This document shows, one piece after another, positions 10,836 to 22,529 of a DNA stretch of 64,000 nucleotides (position 1 is its first letter; every line of letters begins with the position of its first letter). The position numbers and the translations under genes are program-made. This DNA comes from Tetraselmis striata (Eukaryota; Chlorophyta; Chlorodendrophyceae; Chlorodendrales; Chlorodendraceae): NCBI GenBank assembly GCA_006384855.1, contig VCJN01003572.1, forward strand, positions 186,001 through 250,000, in the 5' to 3' direction. The notes below the pieces were generated by a model, which saw nothing but the letters and a program-made list of their open reading frames with translations, was not told the origin of the DNA and made no database searches.

Positions 10836-13700
10836 ATTGTCACATTGCTTGCCCCGCGCGCTGCCGGAACTCGCGCGGCACTCTTTGACACGGTATATGG
10901 TGTGCGACAACTGCCCATGGCTGGTCGAGTGGCCAAACCCTGTCTGTAATCTATGCTAGAGCATGCATCACAATATCAATGTTTCGACGACTATGTGTGA
11001 CAAGGCTGGCACGATTGAAGCAACAAGCACCGTGAACCTCAGATAATTATAAGGACTATTGCTATCACTTTCGAGATATTGTTCAACATTATCGCGTCAA
11101 CTAATACGCTACGCGCTTTGACTTGCTGAATGCCAATTTCAAGGCAAGCTATTCCTCCTTGCATGTGCGTTGCTATTTGCATCAACGTGCCTGCTGGAGG
11201 TGCAATGTCACATCTGCTGGTGTGTATTATTGTAGATTCACCGTATGCGAGGAAATTTGGACATGCACGAGAGGATAGTTGTGTTTCTGTCCAAAATGAG
11301 GTAGCATATAACTGTCCACATCATGCGGCGCGGGGATGTCATCAGTGGCGCCCACATGATATGGTTATTGCGGCAAGATGTCGGCATGCCGGCATCGCGA
11401 TCCTCGTCATGGGAGCGCGGATCAACAGGGCCATGGCGGATGACGATGAAGACCCGGACGCAGGCATGGTTCCCACCGCGGGGTGCACATATGCTGCAAG
11501 GATCACTTTAGCTAGGATGAAAGCAATACAAAAGATCCGAGCATATCATATACCCGCGGGCAGCCGCATATATAGCCATATAGCCGGTACACGGGGCAGC
11601 CGAGTACCGGTATATCGCGTTGTACGAGCATATCGATCACGGGCAGCCAAGTATCGGTATAGCTAACATGGGATCAGCGAAGCGGGTTCCACCTGACACC
11701 ATTGAGGTCCCATCCATGTGCCTGGCAACTATCCTGCTACATGTCCTCAGTGCATTTAGGGTCAACAACCTCACACATGCGGGATGGAGATATGCCATGA
11801 GGACCCATTACAATAAGTCGGAGCACTGCGCAATTTTGCACTGCCCGAGGTATTCAAGGTGACAGAGCGCAAGGCGCAGGTTACGTGGAACACGCAACTA
11901 TGCACTGCCCGAGGTATTCAAGGTGACAGAGCGCAAGGCGCGGGCTATGTGGAACACCAAGATGCACGCCAAGGATGTCACCCCCCAAGCATAGGCACTA
12001 TCCTGAGACTCATCTCACTTCGCCCTGGACTAAGAATTCGACAATGTAATTCAATGTATTATCTCTCGCTTGTATTCTCTTGAGAGCCAGTCCATGGCTT
12101 GCTATTCGCCGTACGGACAGATCCTCATGACCCGCCGTGCAGACCCTCGTGTCATAGATATCAACACAGTGCCACCGCGTAGGGTGCAGTGCCACGTATA
12201 GGGCTTCGATCTAACCCTATTAAACCTTGTATCTCTCTGCCCCAGGGCCGCGGGGTGGTCGGAATTTGGCTTAAACGCCCGGCTTTGAGCAAAGCTACGA
12301 TTGATGGTTCACTTACTTCCTCCTAGTGCCACATTTCGAAGTGGGGCATTCTTGGGCATCATATGTGGTACCCACACGAGGTGGGAAGGACAGGTGGCCA
12401 GGGTATGAAGACCCTAACTCCACCCCGCGACCCTAAGGCAGAGAGGACCTAGGGTGTAATAGGGTTCGGTCGCGGCACTATACGCGGCACTGCACCCTAT
12501 GTGAACTCCCTCAAGAAGAAGGGGAAAAGCTCTCGTGGGTGAGAGTATATATGGGCCGCCCATTGAGGAGGTGACAACGCCCCACGCGGGAATGCGGACA
12601 TGCGACGGCAATACGTAGTATGCACCATTGAAAATTTTCTGCACTCCATTATATCCGCATTGGTCGAAGCGATTGATACTAGTATTTGTTGTTTTGCTCA
12701 CCTGGTACTGTTGTGTATGGCAGACTCACATTGGACGACGCATGCGAGTCCGACATCTTCGTTTGTGGGCTGCAGCCGCTGGCAGGAGATTGATCACCCC
12801 CTCACTGATGTTTTCGTCTCCTACAACGCATTGAATTGCGGTCTGCCGGTGGAGCCGGACTAATACTGCGCCGGCACCCCAAACATGCATGACCTTGCCA
12901 TATTTGTGCCTACTGTGCCGGCAACATATACAACGAGGCGGAGGGCACTAGGACATGGCTGTCTCGGCCACCGTGTTACATGTTTGCCGCCCGAGCAATA
13001 TCAACGAGCCAAACCTCTGGTAGTGCGTACGATGCAACGCAAGGGTGCTGCAACTTTTGAGAAGTTGGGCAAGGCTGACGCCAAGAGGGCCGCGCGCGGA
13101 GCGCGGCGCGCAATAAGGGAGCAATAACTGCAAAAGAACAAAAGATCAGCCAGCAGAGATCGAGGCAGAGGCCAACGACATTGACGAGGAGGAAGAGAGG
13201 CGCGTGGAGCAGCAACAATATGACCAGCTCCTCGAGATCGAGCAGCAACAGTTGTGATAACCCGGGGCAGTAGTTGCACCAACTAGATGGTAGGCCTTAA
13301 AGCCGGGAGGGTCAAGGGTATGCGTGTTGTAGCCACAACAACCTATAACTGTGATTACATTTGTTTCTGCAATCTGCATTATTTGTTACCCTATGGTGCA
13401 CTATTGTCGTCATGCACCCCTATGGCACTGGCACGCATCGGCAAGAGGTGATATATAGCACATACAGTGGCTTCAATCCCCCGGAATTTGAGATGAACAG
13501 TAGTTTATAACAGTACATGGTTGCTGTGACAAACGAGTGCGTAATAATCTGGAAAATCGGAGGGGGGCGGGGCTGTAAAACAGGTTATTAATTTGGAAGC
13601 GCCCATGAAGTCCGAAAAGCATATGGCGTGACAGCAACGTATGATCAACGCGAGTCCAGCGAAAACCCTAGCCGGGTTGAAATTAATTTACTCCGCAATA
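10836..13700. other. Repeat-rich region with decayed coding fragments
   Basis: A 30-base degenerate tandem repeat (GGGCAGCCGAGTACCGGTAT-like) lies at about 11548-11661. From about 11660 to 11960 the plus strand retains coding-like sequence (SAKRVPPDTIEVPS, then GWRYAMRTHYNKSEH) that shifts frame at a tandem duplication. A frame at 12885-13127 ends Ala/Arg-rich, and an in-register relic rich in Glu and Gln continues to about 13258. No complete gene is supported. Confidence 0.4.
11837..11964 (+). repeat. 64-bp tandem duplication
   Basis: Two copies of a 64-base unit start at 11837 and 11901 with TGCACTGCCCGAGGTATTCA. They differ at a few positions in their second halves. Because 64 is not a multiple of three, the duplication shifts the frame of the coding-like stretch it sits in. 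Confidence 0.9.
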
Positions 13701-14109
13701 AGCGTTGAAGTGAAGAAAAATCTCCGTCAGTACGTGCACTCGAATGCCTTCGTCGGACTCGATTATTGCAGAGCCAAACCCCTGGCCAAACCCCTTGCAA
13801 CTTGCCCAAAATGCTGAAGTGTAGTGTACACGGCCGCTGTAGTAGCGATTGAAGTGTAGTGTGCATCGTCGCTGGTGCGATCCGCGGATGGCGCGCCGCA
13901 TGGACGGCGCGACTTTGCCTTCACCCGACTCTTCCCCGTAGTGTAACCAAACCCATTAAGACGCGACGACCAAACCCCCATCACGACGCGACGGGTGCAG
14001 CTGCCTGTAGTCATCACAGACCCCCCCACCGGATTACGCGCGCCCACCCGGTGCCGCTTACCGGCACACCCACCCACCCAGCGAGCACCCCCGCCCGCGA
14101 GAACCGCAC

Positions 14110-17100
14110 ATGGCAGCGGACGAGGCAGCCGCCGCGCGCGCTTCGGCGCTGCGGCTGAGCTTCCTGCTGCCGCAGCTGCCGGACTGCTGGGCCGCCACCG
14201 CCACTCGGCCGGTCGCCTTCCACACGCTGCTGCCCGCCGCGTCCTCCGCCGGCCTGGCTCTGGAGCAGCTGCGGGAGCTCAGCTCGCGCCGGGAGGCGCT
14301 GGCGGGCAAACGTACGGGGGTGGAGGGCTCGCCGGACGCCGGGGCGGAGGAGCACGCGCGGAAGGACTTTACGCACTGGCCGCTCAAGTACATCTCCTTG
14401 TTTGAGCGCTTCACGCAGCAGGTGCGCCCCCCCCCCCCTCCCCCCCCCCCTCCCCCCCCCCCCCCCATCTGCAGCATATGCACACACACATAATGCCCAA
14501 TAAGGATAAAGTGGTGCTCTCGAAGCACCCACAGCTCCATGCTCCAAGCTCCCGCTCCATCTCTTTGAGCATGTACACATATACAAATGTTTAGAGTGCT
14601 TACACATGTACCCGCAACTTTTAATTGGGCCCAAAAAGTTATGATTTTTTTCGTAGCAACGAGTCGGAGGATCCATGTAGTATTCAAGGTGAATTCTGAT
14701 GAATTTTCAAGGATAATTCAGCTTTTCTCTACCCGCGGGGGTTCCAAAAAGACAATGTACAGCCAAGCCAAAGCGTGGTTGCAAGTATGTGCTTATGGGA
14801 CTTCACGCACACGGCCGCGCGCTCGCACGCACCGACGCGCGCCGCCCCGCTGATGCATGAGCGCGCGCGCAGGCGGACTCGCTGATGGACAGCAGCACAG
14901 CGGCGAAGCTCGTCTTCCAGTGGAACTCCCCGCTGGGCGACCAGCCGGGGCGATTCTTCAAGCTCACGACCCTCCCGATGGAGCGCGCGATGGTGCCCCC
15001 CCCCGCCCCCCCTCCCCAGCACGCCCTCTCCCTCTTCTCCCTTCACCTTGCATTCAACCTCTCCTCCTGCCTGGCAGACATCCCTATCCCTATCCCCCCC
15101 CCCCCCCCACACACCCCAACCCCCAACCCCCCGGGCTGTGCCCCGCCAGGCGTTCTACATGTACGGCGCCGCGCTGCAGCAGCAGGGGTATCACATCGCC
15201 AGCGTGGAGGCGACGCCGGGCAGCCCCATGGCGGCGGCAACGGCGGCGGCGGCGGCGGATGCGAGGCACGCGGACGCCGCGACCATGCTCCGGCGGGCGG
15301 CTGGGGTGTTCACGTTCCTGGCGGACTGGTGAGCGCCGCGCTGAAGCGGCAGCAGGGGCGTCATGGTCATTGGCATTGGGGCACTGCCTCTGATCCCCCA
15401 GCGGGGATCCATTCAAACCCGCCGCCATGTCTGGAGGGTGTCAAGGGCAGGGAGAGGGCCGAGCCATGTTGCCGTCACTGCGCACTCACCAGGAGGGCGT
15501 GAGCGATGGGCGGAGTGCGAGCTTGCTAGGCTAGGTAGGGCGTGTGATGAATAACGTCCTCGTTCTCTGGCAACTTCGTACGCAACTTGTCCATGTTGCC
15601 TATTGGCATCATGATTGTCGTGTTGCCTAACTTGACATCGTGAGAGTGCTCTTCCTCCCCCCGGAGTTGTGGGCACCCAGGGCCCCGGGGGGGGGGGGGG
15701 GGGGCACCCCGGTGGGTGGGGGCATGGTGGGAGGCCAAGAGAAAATGCCGAAGAGGAGCGGCGGTTCTGCGCCGGCGCGTTCCTGCAGTTGTAGTGGCCT
15801 TGGGGGCGGAGGCGTGACCAGCGTGTGCTTGGCCGACTGAGTGCGTGCACGGGGCTGCCCCGGACAGCGTTCTCCCCTCCGTGCTGGACGACCTGCCCGC
15901 GGAGCGACCGGCGGAGCTGGTGCCCGCCACCGCCGGCTGCTTGGCGTCATGTGCGCTCGCGGAGGCGCAGGCGGTGGGTCGCACATGCCCCCCCCCCCCC
16001 CCCCCCACCATGCCATGCCATATCATGTCTTGCCCTGTCCCCCACGTACCCCCGGCCACCATGCAGCACTCATGCTCCGAAACCATATATGCTCCGAAAC
16101 CGTATCAGCGCTCAATGTCTGGTTTGTCACAGCTCCCTGTCACAAGCGTCGCTCAGCGGTACGCGCGCAATAACTTTTAGTCCACTTTCCCCCGTGATTC
16201 TCTGCCCTGCTTCACTGTCAACTGCAGAATGCCCTCCACCAGCTGCACCCAGCCACCGGCCGCGTCCCCGCAGCCAAGCCAACCATGCCTGGCGGCCTCC
16301 CGCTACGCCAGCCGCATGCGGCAACACGGGCTCCGAAACCATATTTGCTCCGAAACCATACCGGCCCGTAGCGTGACCCGCTGCCCCCCCCCAACCCACC
16401 CAATGTGTTGATACCGAATGCCAGTGGATCGCGATTCCAGCTCACATAATAGTCCACATGAGGCATGTTGGGGTAGTGCTTGGCTTGTCATGAGTGCGTT
16501 GTACTCGGTTGGCGCTCAATTGGTATACTGCATAGCAGTCATCGTAAGCCTTCTGTACACTTTGCGCCCCCCCCCCCCCCCCCCCCCCCCCACACCCCCC
16601 CCCCCTTCCCTCCTTCAATACTGGCATAATTTTTCATCCACCCGACATTTTCATCCCCGCAGCCCTGCACCACCTCCGTCTCGCGTGAGACGGCGCCTTC
16701 CATGCCAGGCAGCCGTTGCTCTGTCGTCCATGCACACACCGCGCATTGGCACTTGCACGCGCAGCCATGCTCGCTCACCTTCCATGCGTGTTGCCACGCT
16801 CAGCCTCTGTCACTCCTGACACCTGTTGCGGTGTGCTGACAGGTGGTGGCGCACCGCGCTATGCTGAAGGGGGCGTCTGCGCACCTGGTGTCGCAGCTGC
16901 ACATGGTACGGTGCCCCCCCCCCCCCCCCCCTTTCTCCCCACTCGACTACACGCCGGCCACCTCAGCAGCGGCTGGTGGCCAGCGTCCTTGGTGCTGGAG
17001 CACATTGCGCGACATACCGTCTGGAGCTGATTGATCTTCAATTTTTGAAACCCTAGTTGATGTGAAATTTTGTCGAAGTCCTGGATTTGCGGGGTTTTGA

Positions 17101-18400
17101 AAGGGTTTTAATTCTTTAGGACATGGAAACATGGAAACCCTATCACCCCAGTGAACCCACTGATGACCAGACCGGACTGCTGGGTGGTTTCGGGTCTAAA
17201 CCCTAGAAACCCTACCTATCCCCATTGGACCCGCTAGTTACGAGACCAGCCCGTGTTTTCAGGTCAATACCCTAATTGACTCGCTGATGATTGGACGGGA
17301 CTAGCGGGAGGTTTTGGCTCTTCACCCCAAAACCCTAGACCCCCTTCCCGTGCCCCCCAATGGATCCGTTGATGGCAAGACCGGCGGGTGGTTTCAGGTA
17401 TGGACCCTAAAGTCCTATGATGCCCCAATGGACCCGTTGGTGACCGGACTGGACCGCCCGGTGGTTTCAGGGGGTGTCGGAGCTGATGGAGGCGGCGTCC
17501 AAGCGACTGAAGGAGGGCATGAACGAGTACAACTCGGTGTCCTCCCGCCTTCGCCGCTACATCGCCATCTCCTCCACACTGCACCAGGCGATGGCGGCCG
17601 CGTACCAGGGGCAGCGGCTGCTGCAGGCGGATGGGCAGGCCGGCGTGGCGGTGGCGCTGTGCGAGTGAGCGCCTCCCGGGCCCCAGTGCCAATGGATACC
17701 ACCCTGATTTTTAGGGTTTTGAATTAGGGTTTCAGGGTGGAAACAGTACGTTTGCAACTTTTACCTTTTGGGGTTTTAAAGGTGTACCCTGATTTCGGGG
17801 GTTTGTTCTTGTGTGAAATGTAACATGCAGGGTTTAAATAGGGCTTTAGGGTTTAAATTTCATGCGTTTTTTACCGCCGCGTGCCGTCTCGCCCGCAGCC
17901 ATGCGGCAGTGCTCCTGCAAAAGTGTACGCACGCGTCGGAGGGAGACACGCGATGGAACGCCGTCATTGCGGAGGCGGGGAAGCTCGTGCAAGCGATGCG
18001 GTGTGTTTTGCTGACAGCGCGCCCTGCGGACGACCAGTGATTTTGGCTCCCCACCCACATCCTGATTTCAGCCCCCCCCCCCTCCCCCTTGGTGATGATT
18101 ACTTGTGTTTTTGTTTGTTCGGTGTGTGTCACGGCCATGCTGTCTGCTACCGGCCTTGCTAGCCCATCGTAGCTGCACTCCTTTGCCTGATGCCCCGCCA
18201 TAAAGTGCCTCGCCCAGTTCGCCACGTGTACGTGATAGTAAGGCGGATACACACCCGTGCGCAGGGGCCACTTTGACACGGAGCGCAACATGGTGTACTA
18301 CCAAGGCATCGCCAAGAGCGTCCCCAAGCCTCCGGAAGCCAAAGTCATCGTTCAGGCGATCGAGTTCACGCCGCCGTGTGACTCCGCCATGCTTTGCTAG
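14110..18400 (+). CDS. BROX-like BRO1-domain protein, eight exons
   Basis: BRO1 domains bind ESCRT-III subunits and act in endosomal or nuclear-envelope membrane remodelling. Exons: 14110-14421, 14873-14992, 15150-15328, 15868-15973, 16843-16905, 17471-17664, 17899-18000 and 18265-18400 (TAG). All junctions are GT-AG and in phase, giving 403 residues. BROX-type landmarks appear in order: a LKYISLF helix, LVFQWNSPLG, ATMLRRAAGVF, CALAEAQA followed by the AHRAMLKGAS helix, a RYIAIS...AYQGQ helix, a SHAAVLLQ-type helix, and a C-terminal MVYYQGIAKSVPKPP. The start is the first ATG of the open frame. Animal BROX ends in a farnesylated CaaX box. This protein ends AMLC, so that lipidation signal is absent. 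The intron before exon 6 is a tandem array of splice-acceptor-like units. Confidence 0.92.
14428..14466 (+). repeat. Poly-C tract at the BROX intron 1 donor
   Basis: The intron begins GTGCGC and runs directly into about 40 bases of C with two or three T interruptions. It is one of the clearest cases of a poly-C tract abutting a 5' splice site in this window. Confidence 0.95.
16065..16375 (+). repeat. Duplicated GCTCCGAAACCATAT motif in BROX intron 4
   Basis: A pair of GCTCCGAAACC units separated by ATATATT/ATATATA-like sequence occurs at about 16072-16105 and again at about 16329-16362 in the same intron. A weaker match occurs near position 110. No function is assigned. Confidence 0.6.
17130..17480 (+). 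repeat. Degenerate tandem array containing the BROX exon-6 splice acceptor
   Basis: About four to five units of roughly 70-80 bases, each with a GACCCGNTGATGA-like start, an ACCGG core and a GGTGGTTTCAG-like end, interspersed with AAACCCTAG. The last unit's GGTGGTTTCAG is the acceptor used for exon 6 at 17471. Earlier units carry the variants GGTGGTTTCGG, GTGTTTTCAGG, GGAGGTTTTGG and GGTGGTTTCAGG. Confidence 0.7.
17700..17860 (+). repeat. Telomere-like TTTAGGG-rich sequence in BROX intron 6
   Basis: The intron contains degenerate TTTTAGGG, TTAGGGTTT and TTTAGGGTTT motifs (about 17708-17735 and 17830-17852), resembling the plant/green-algal telomere repeat. The complementary AAACCCTAG motif is scattered through the preceding intron. 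Confidence 0.6.
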
Positions 18401-19372
18401 CGCTGTCTATGGCGACGGTGGCGCGCATCGTGCGTATAGCGCGCCGTGTCCCTGGCGATGTTCCTTCCAGTGGTTGGCTGTATACGGAAGTCAGTCAGTC
18501 AGTCAGTAGTGCACACGTCCTGTCAAGCAATCGGCCACGGACGATGTGCCATGGAAATAAATACGGGTTCCTGGGGAAATCCGGTGGAGTTTCTGTGCTC
18601 TCATACGATGGGGCTGCAATACATCGAAACTATATCGTATATGAGGTTTCTGGGCGGTCTCATCTGCGCTTCTGTGGCTTTCCTTTGACGTGTTTTTGAT
18701 GATCCGATTTGTGCGATGCTCCGCGGTCGGTCACTGTCATGCCATGGGGTGTTGTGGGTGCCGGACATCCCCGCGCCTTCCGAACCGTTTGACTCGGCTC
18801 AGCGTACATGTGAATGCGGCCGGCCATGAACTTGACCCCAGCCGGACAAAGACCAAGTAGGACGAGCCTCCTGGTCGACGATGGCCGCAGCATCCAATGT
18901 GTCCATGATTGTCTACTGGGGATGAGGATCCACCTTCAGTATCGCAGCACAAATGCAAAAGGACAAGTTCCAGGCAGCGAGACACTTTTGCCATCGAGGT
19001 AGCCACGCTCGGGGACAGCGCGCCTTTGAGCGCGCGCGAGGCAACAGGTGCATGTGGGTTGAGTGCCCAGACAGGGCAGCAGAGTAGCGCTGGGAGGACG
19101 TCAGGATGGATGTGCTTGGTTCGGTGGCCGCTATTCTACTAGGGTGTCTGGATAGCGGTGATGAGAGCACATGTCGTCCACAGTCTGAATATTGATTGCA
19201 TTGATGCCTAGGGCAATACGAGATGTGATGCACTGGCCCGGCCGGGGTTAAAAGTGTGGGTCGCTTTGTCGTTAGTACTTTGTAGGCAGTGAGTGCACGC
19301 TCGCGGAGGGGCAGATGGAGTGAAGCCCTAATTCATTTCCACTCGTCATTTCATCTCCGCCTGGATCCTCCA
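18401..19372. other. Intergenic region without a recognised gene
   Basis: This separates the plus-strand BROX stop from the minus-strand stop of the knuckle protein, so the two genes converge. A short (GTCA)n run lies near 18490-18508. No TGTAA signal was found close to either stop, so the poly(A) sites are undetermined. Confidence 0.5.
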
Positions 19373-22290
19373 TCACTCCTCCATCAGCAGATCGGCGCGC
19401 TGCAATGCCAACTTGCGGCTGGCATCCGGCCGGCTGATCCCATCCTGCAGAAGCACCGCACATGCAGCGTCCCTGAGCGTCTGCAGCATGCGCTGCTGCG
19501 TCGACTCGGAGTGGCTCGCCGTCAGGAACATGTGGACGGCGGCCTCGGTGGCCTCAGGAGACCCCTCATTCTTCACACTCTGCAGCAGGGCCTCGCAGCG
19601 CTCAAACGCCAGCCCGAGGCTGACCTCCGGCAGGCGGTCCTCATCACGCAGAAGCACGGCGCAGGCGTGACGTTGAAGCTTCTTTAGCAGCCGCTGCTGC
19701 GTCGACTCGGAGTGGCTCGCCGTCAGGAGCATGCGGAGGGCGGCAGCGGTGGCTTCAGGGGTTCCGTCTTGCTGCACAACTTCCAGCAGCGACTCACAGC
19801 GGCGCAGCGCGAGCTTGAGGCTGACCTCCGGCAGGCGGTCCTCATCACGCAGAAGCACGGCGCAGTCGTGCAGTTCAAGCTTCTGCAGCATGCGCTGCTG
19901 AAGGGTCTCTGGGTGTCTCGTTGTGAGGCAGAGGCGAACCTTATCTGCGCGCACTGTCGGCAGTGCGTCAGGACGAGGCGGTGCCGCAGGGCTACCCGGG
20001 ACAGCCCTCTCGAATGACGACAGCGACACAGGAAGGCGTGAGGTCACAGTCTGAGTAGGTGGACTGGCGGCAGGAACGCCCATAGCAGCCTCAGCAGCGC
20101 TTTCTGAGAATTCCGCCATGGGGCACGGCACCCTGGCCTCAACAGGCGGCGCAGTGCTAAGGGCCCCCACGGCAGCCGGCTCTGCCGTGGCCGTCAGCGC
20201 ATGCGGGCACGACTCCTCGGCCTTAATAGACGGAGTGGTGCCAGGGTCTCCCAGAGCAGAACTGTTAGCCCTCTCTGCTGGCACTGTTGCCATGGATGGC
20301 GTCATGGCCTCAGCAAGACAAGTGCCGTCAAGGCCGCCGATGGCAGTCTCAGCAGCGCTCTCTGCTGGCAATGCCGCCACAGGTGTGCATGGCGTCACGG
20401 TCTCAGTCAGAGGAGTGGTGCCAGGGGCGCCTGTGGCGGCGTAGTGACGAACCTTCTCAGCCACGGACGGGCGGGGCGCCTTGGCCGCCTCAGCAGGCAA
20501 TGTTGCATCAGGCCTTTGATTGTCAGTGCTTTCTGCTTGAAATCTCGCTGCAGCCTGGGATGGCGCCTGAGCAGGCGGAGTGGCGACCCTTCCACCAAGG
20601 GCGGCCTCAGCAGCCGGGTCTGCTGACAGCGGCGCCACTGTCAAGCATGGCACCCCAGTCTCAGTAGCCGGGGTGCTGTCAGCGCCACGGATGGCAGTCT
20701 CAGCAGGCTCCTCTGCCTCAAGTGCCGCCACGAGCGGGCTAAGCGTCACGGCCTCTGCGGGCGGAGGGGCACCATGGCCACCAAGGGCAGCCTCACTAGC
20801 CCTCTCATCTGACAATGCTGCCACAGGCAGGCAAGGTGCCTTTGCCTCAGCAGGCGGCGCGGCGCGGCCCAAAAAGTCGCGCCTGCGCGGTAGAGGGGCA
20901 TCCAGGCCATCTCCCTCCATGTTGCGCTCCGCTGGAACCTCGCATAGCCCGCGGCTCTTCCGGCCGGTCTGGCTGAACGCTTGATGAGACTGCGCTGGGG
21001 GCGCTGTGATGGGCGGCGCTGGGCAGCTCAGGGGAGGCGAGCTGGCGGTAGGCGAGGGCGAGGGTGTGGGCTGACTCCGCTCGGCGGTATAGCAGTCGTT
21101 GCAGAGTGAGGGCAGACAGCCGGGCTGGCCAGGCTTGAAGGTGCATGCAGGCTTGCGGAGCCCGCACTGCATGCATGTTGCCATCCCCGGGGAGGGCGGC
21201 TGCACGGAGGAGCGTCTGCCAGCTCCCTGCTGTCAGCTCTCTCCCTCTTCTGGCCGGAGGGAGAGGCTTTCGAGCTGCGCTGGCTGGAGATGCTGGCTGT
21301 TGAGACTGGGCCGGAGCAGCAGGTGAGCGCCTCATGGAGGAGCGGCCAGAAGAGGTGTCGCGGGAAGTGAAACACAAAGTCTGACCCAATCTTGCCAGTG
21401 GCGCCAGAGGCAGGCGGAGGGGCCTTCTGCCTGAGAGGTGTACCAGGGCCCATCTTTTGCGCACTCCTTGCACATGCCTCTGTAGCCTGCCCTACTGCGC
21501 GGGAACCCAGTGAGCTGCAGCCGCGCACCGCACCTGGAGCAGGTCGTGAGGTTGCCGGCGTCACATTGAGCGGCTGGCGGGTCGTCTGTTGAAAAGTGGC
21601 TGGGGTCGTCGTCTGGAGTGTCGGTGCCTGGCTCGGAATCTCGGCGATTCTGCCGGCGATGCTGGGCACGGCAGTGCTTGCAGATGGCCCGTGTTTGCAC
21701 ACCGGGTGATGCAGAGTGGTTGAACGCGTTCCGTGGCTTCTTCTCCCTGCAGCTGGTAGCGCGATGAAGGTGGATTCGCCAGCAACAGGGTGCCGCGTTC
21801 AAAATAGAGCGGCAGAGCGGTAGAGCGGGGGGTGGCATCGGTAGCTACCATGGCTACCAATGATGATGATGGCCTGGTGCACATCACAGCGGCGGACCGG
21901 GGGGAAGGGGAGGGGGCTACCTGCAAGGGTGCCACAGTCCCAGGGGCTGCTCGCAGATGCCTGCGCCGCTGTAGGCTGGCTTTGGCCTGGCAATCTCGGC
22001 AACGGGACTGCAGACCATCAGGTGCCGAGCTGCTGCGATTGTAGTTGCTTCTTACTTTGCCAATCTTGCAGCAGGAGCAGATCTTAGGCTGCCCCTGCGC
22101 TTGGCCGGACGAAGCCCTGCACTGCTTGCAGATGGTTGCCAGGCTATCCTTGGCTTGGGGATCCATGTCAAGCGAGACCTTGGCCTTGACCTCCTCACAC
22201 ACCGGGCAACGCTTCTGCCATCCCTCAACAGTGAAAGAAGCAGGGAGTGCAGGGCCGCTGACGCCGGTTGCCCTCGTGGCAGCTTTGCAA
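19373..22290 (-). CDS. Unrecognised multi-zinc-knuckle protein with C-terminal tandem repeats
   Basis: I do not recognise this as a named protein. Three coding blocks lie on the minus strand: A about 22290-21921, B about 21800-21420, C 21199-19373 (TGA). They carry five Cys-pair modules of the form CxxC-(about 11-16)-CxxC: CPVC/CKQC, CSCC/CRDC, an incomplete one ending CKHC, CSRC/CKEC and CMQC/CNDC. These look like zinc knuckles. Block C then has about 300 residues of degenerate Ala/Pro/Glu/Thr-rich repeats (TVAALPAE-like) and ends with three tandem repeats of about 60 residues sharing CAVLLRDEDRLPEVSL and LLTASHSESTQQR. Acceptors at 22291 and 21200 and the donor at 21920 look good. The A-to-B and B-to-C phases are not resolved, and the first exon is unknown. 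The tidy repeats and intact knuckles argue against a pseudogene. Nucleic-acid or protein binding is only an inference. Confidence 0.65.
19385..19930 (-). repeat. Three in-frame tandem repeats of about 190 bp (coding)
   Basis: The C-terminal coding part of the knuckle protein consists of three direct repeats of about 180-190 bases (roughly 19385-19545, 19546-19740 and 19741-19930). The nucleotide matches are long, for example GCTGACCTCCGGCAGGCGGT twice and CTGCTGCGTCGACTCGGAGT twice on the plus strand, so the duplications look fairly recent. Confidence 0.85.
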
Positions 22291-22297
22291 CTGCGCA

Positions 22298-22330
22298 TGC
22301 ACATATATATATATATATATATATATATGG
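22298..22330. repeat. (TA)n microsatellite
   Basis: A (TA)n run lies just upstream, in sense, of the block-A acceptor of the minus-strand knuckle gene, so it is probably intronic. Confidence 0.9.
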
Positions 22331-22529
22331 TTGGTATGGTTGGCATGATATATATATGTGATATGTGCACAGCCTGGCTCTGTCACTGTCATTCCAGGTA
22401 CTCTATCCTTTTTGCGCCGCATCAATGCAGCACGGTTGGCGCCAGCAAAGAGGTCTGGAGGTACTGCATTGGGTACGAGATGACCTTGCATGCGCGGCTG
22501 CACCCGGAGCTGTTCCATTTGGGATAAGG

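Noticed and set aside
16843-16905. Exon candidate at about 16229-16330 between BROX exons 4 and 5
   Set aside because: It has a good acceptor, but its peptide does not fit the BRO1 helix order. Exon 4 joins directly to 16843 in phase and gives the expected AEAQ-AHRAMLKGAS sequence.
17471-17692. Antisense frames over BROX exon 6
   Set aside because: The plus-strand frame matches the BRO1-domain helices and splices in phase at both ends.
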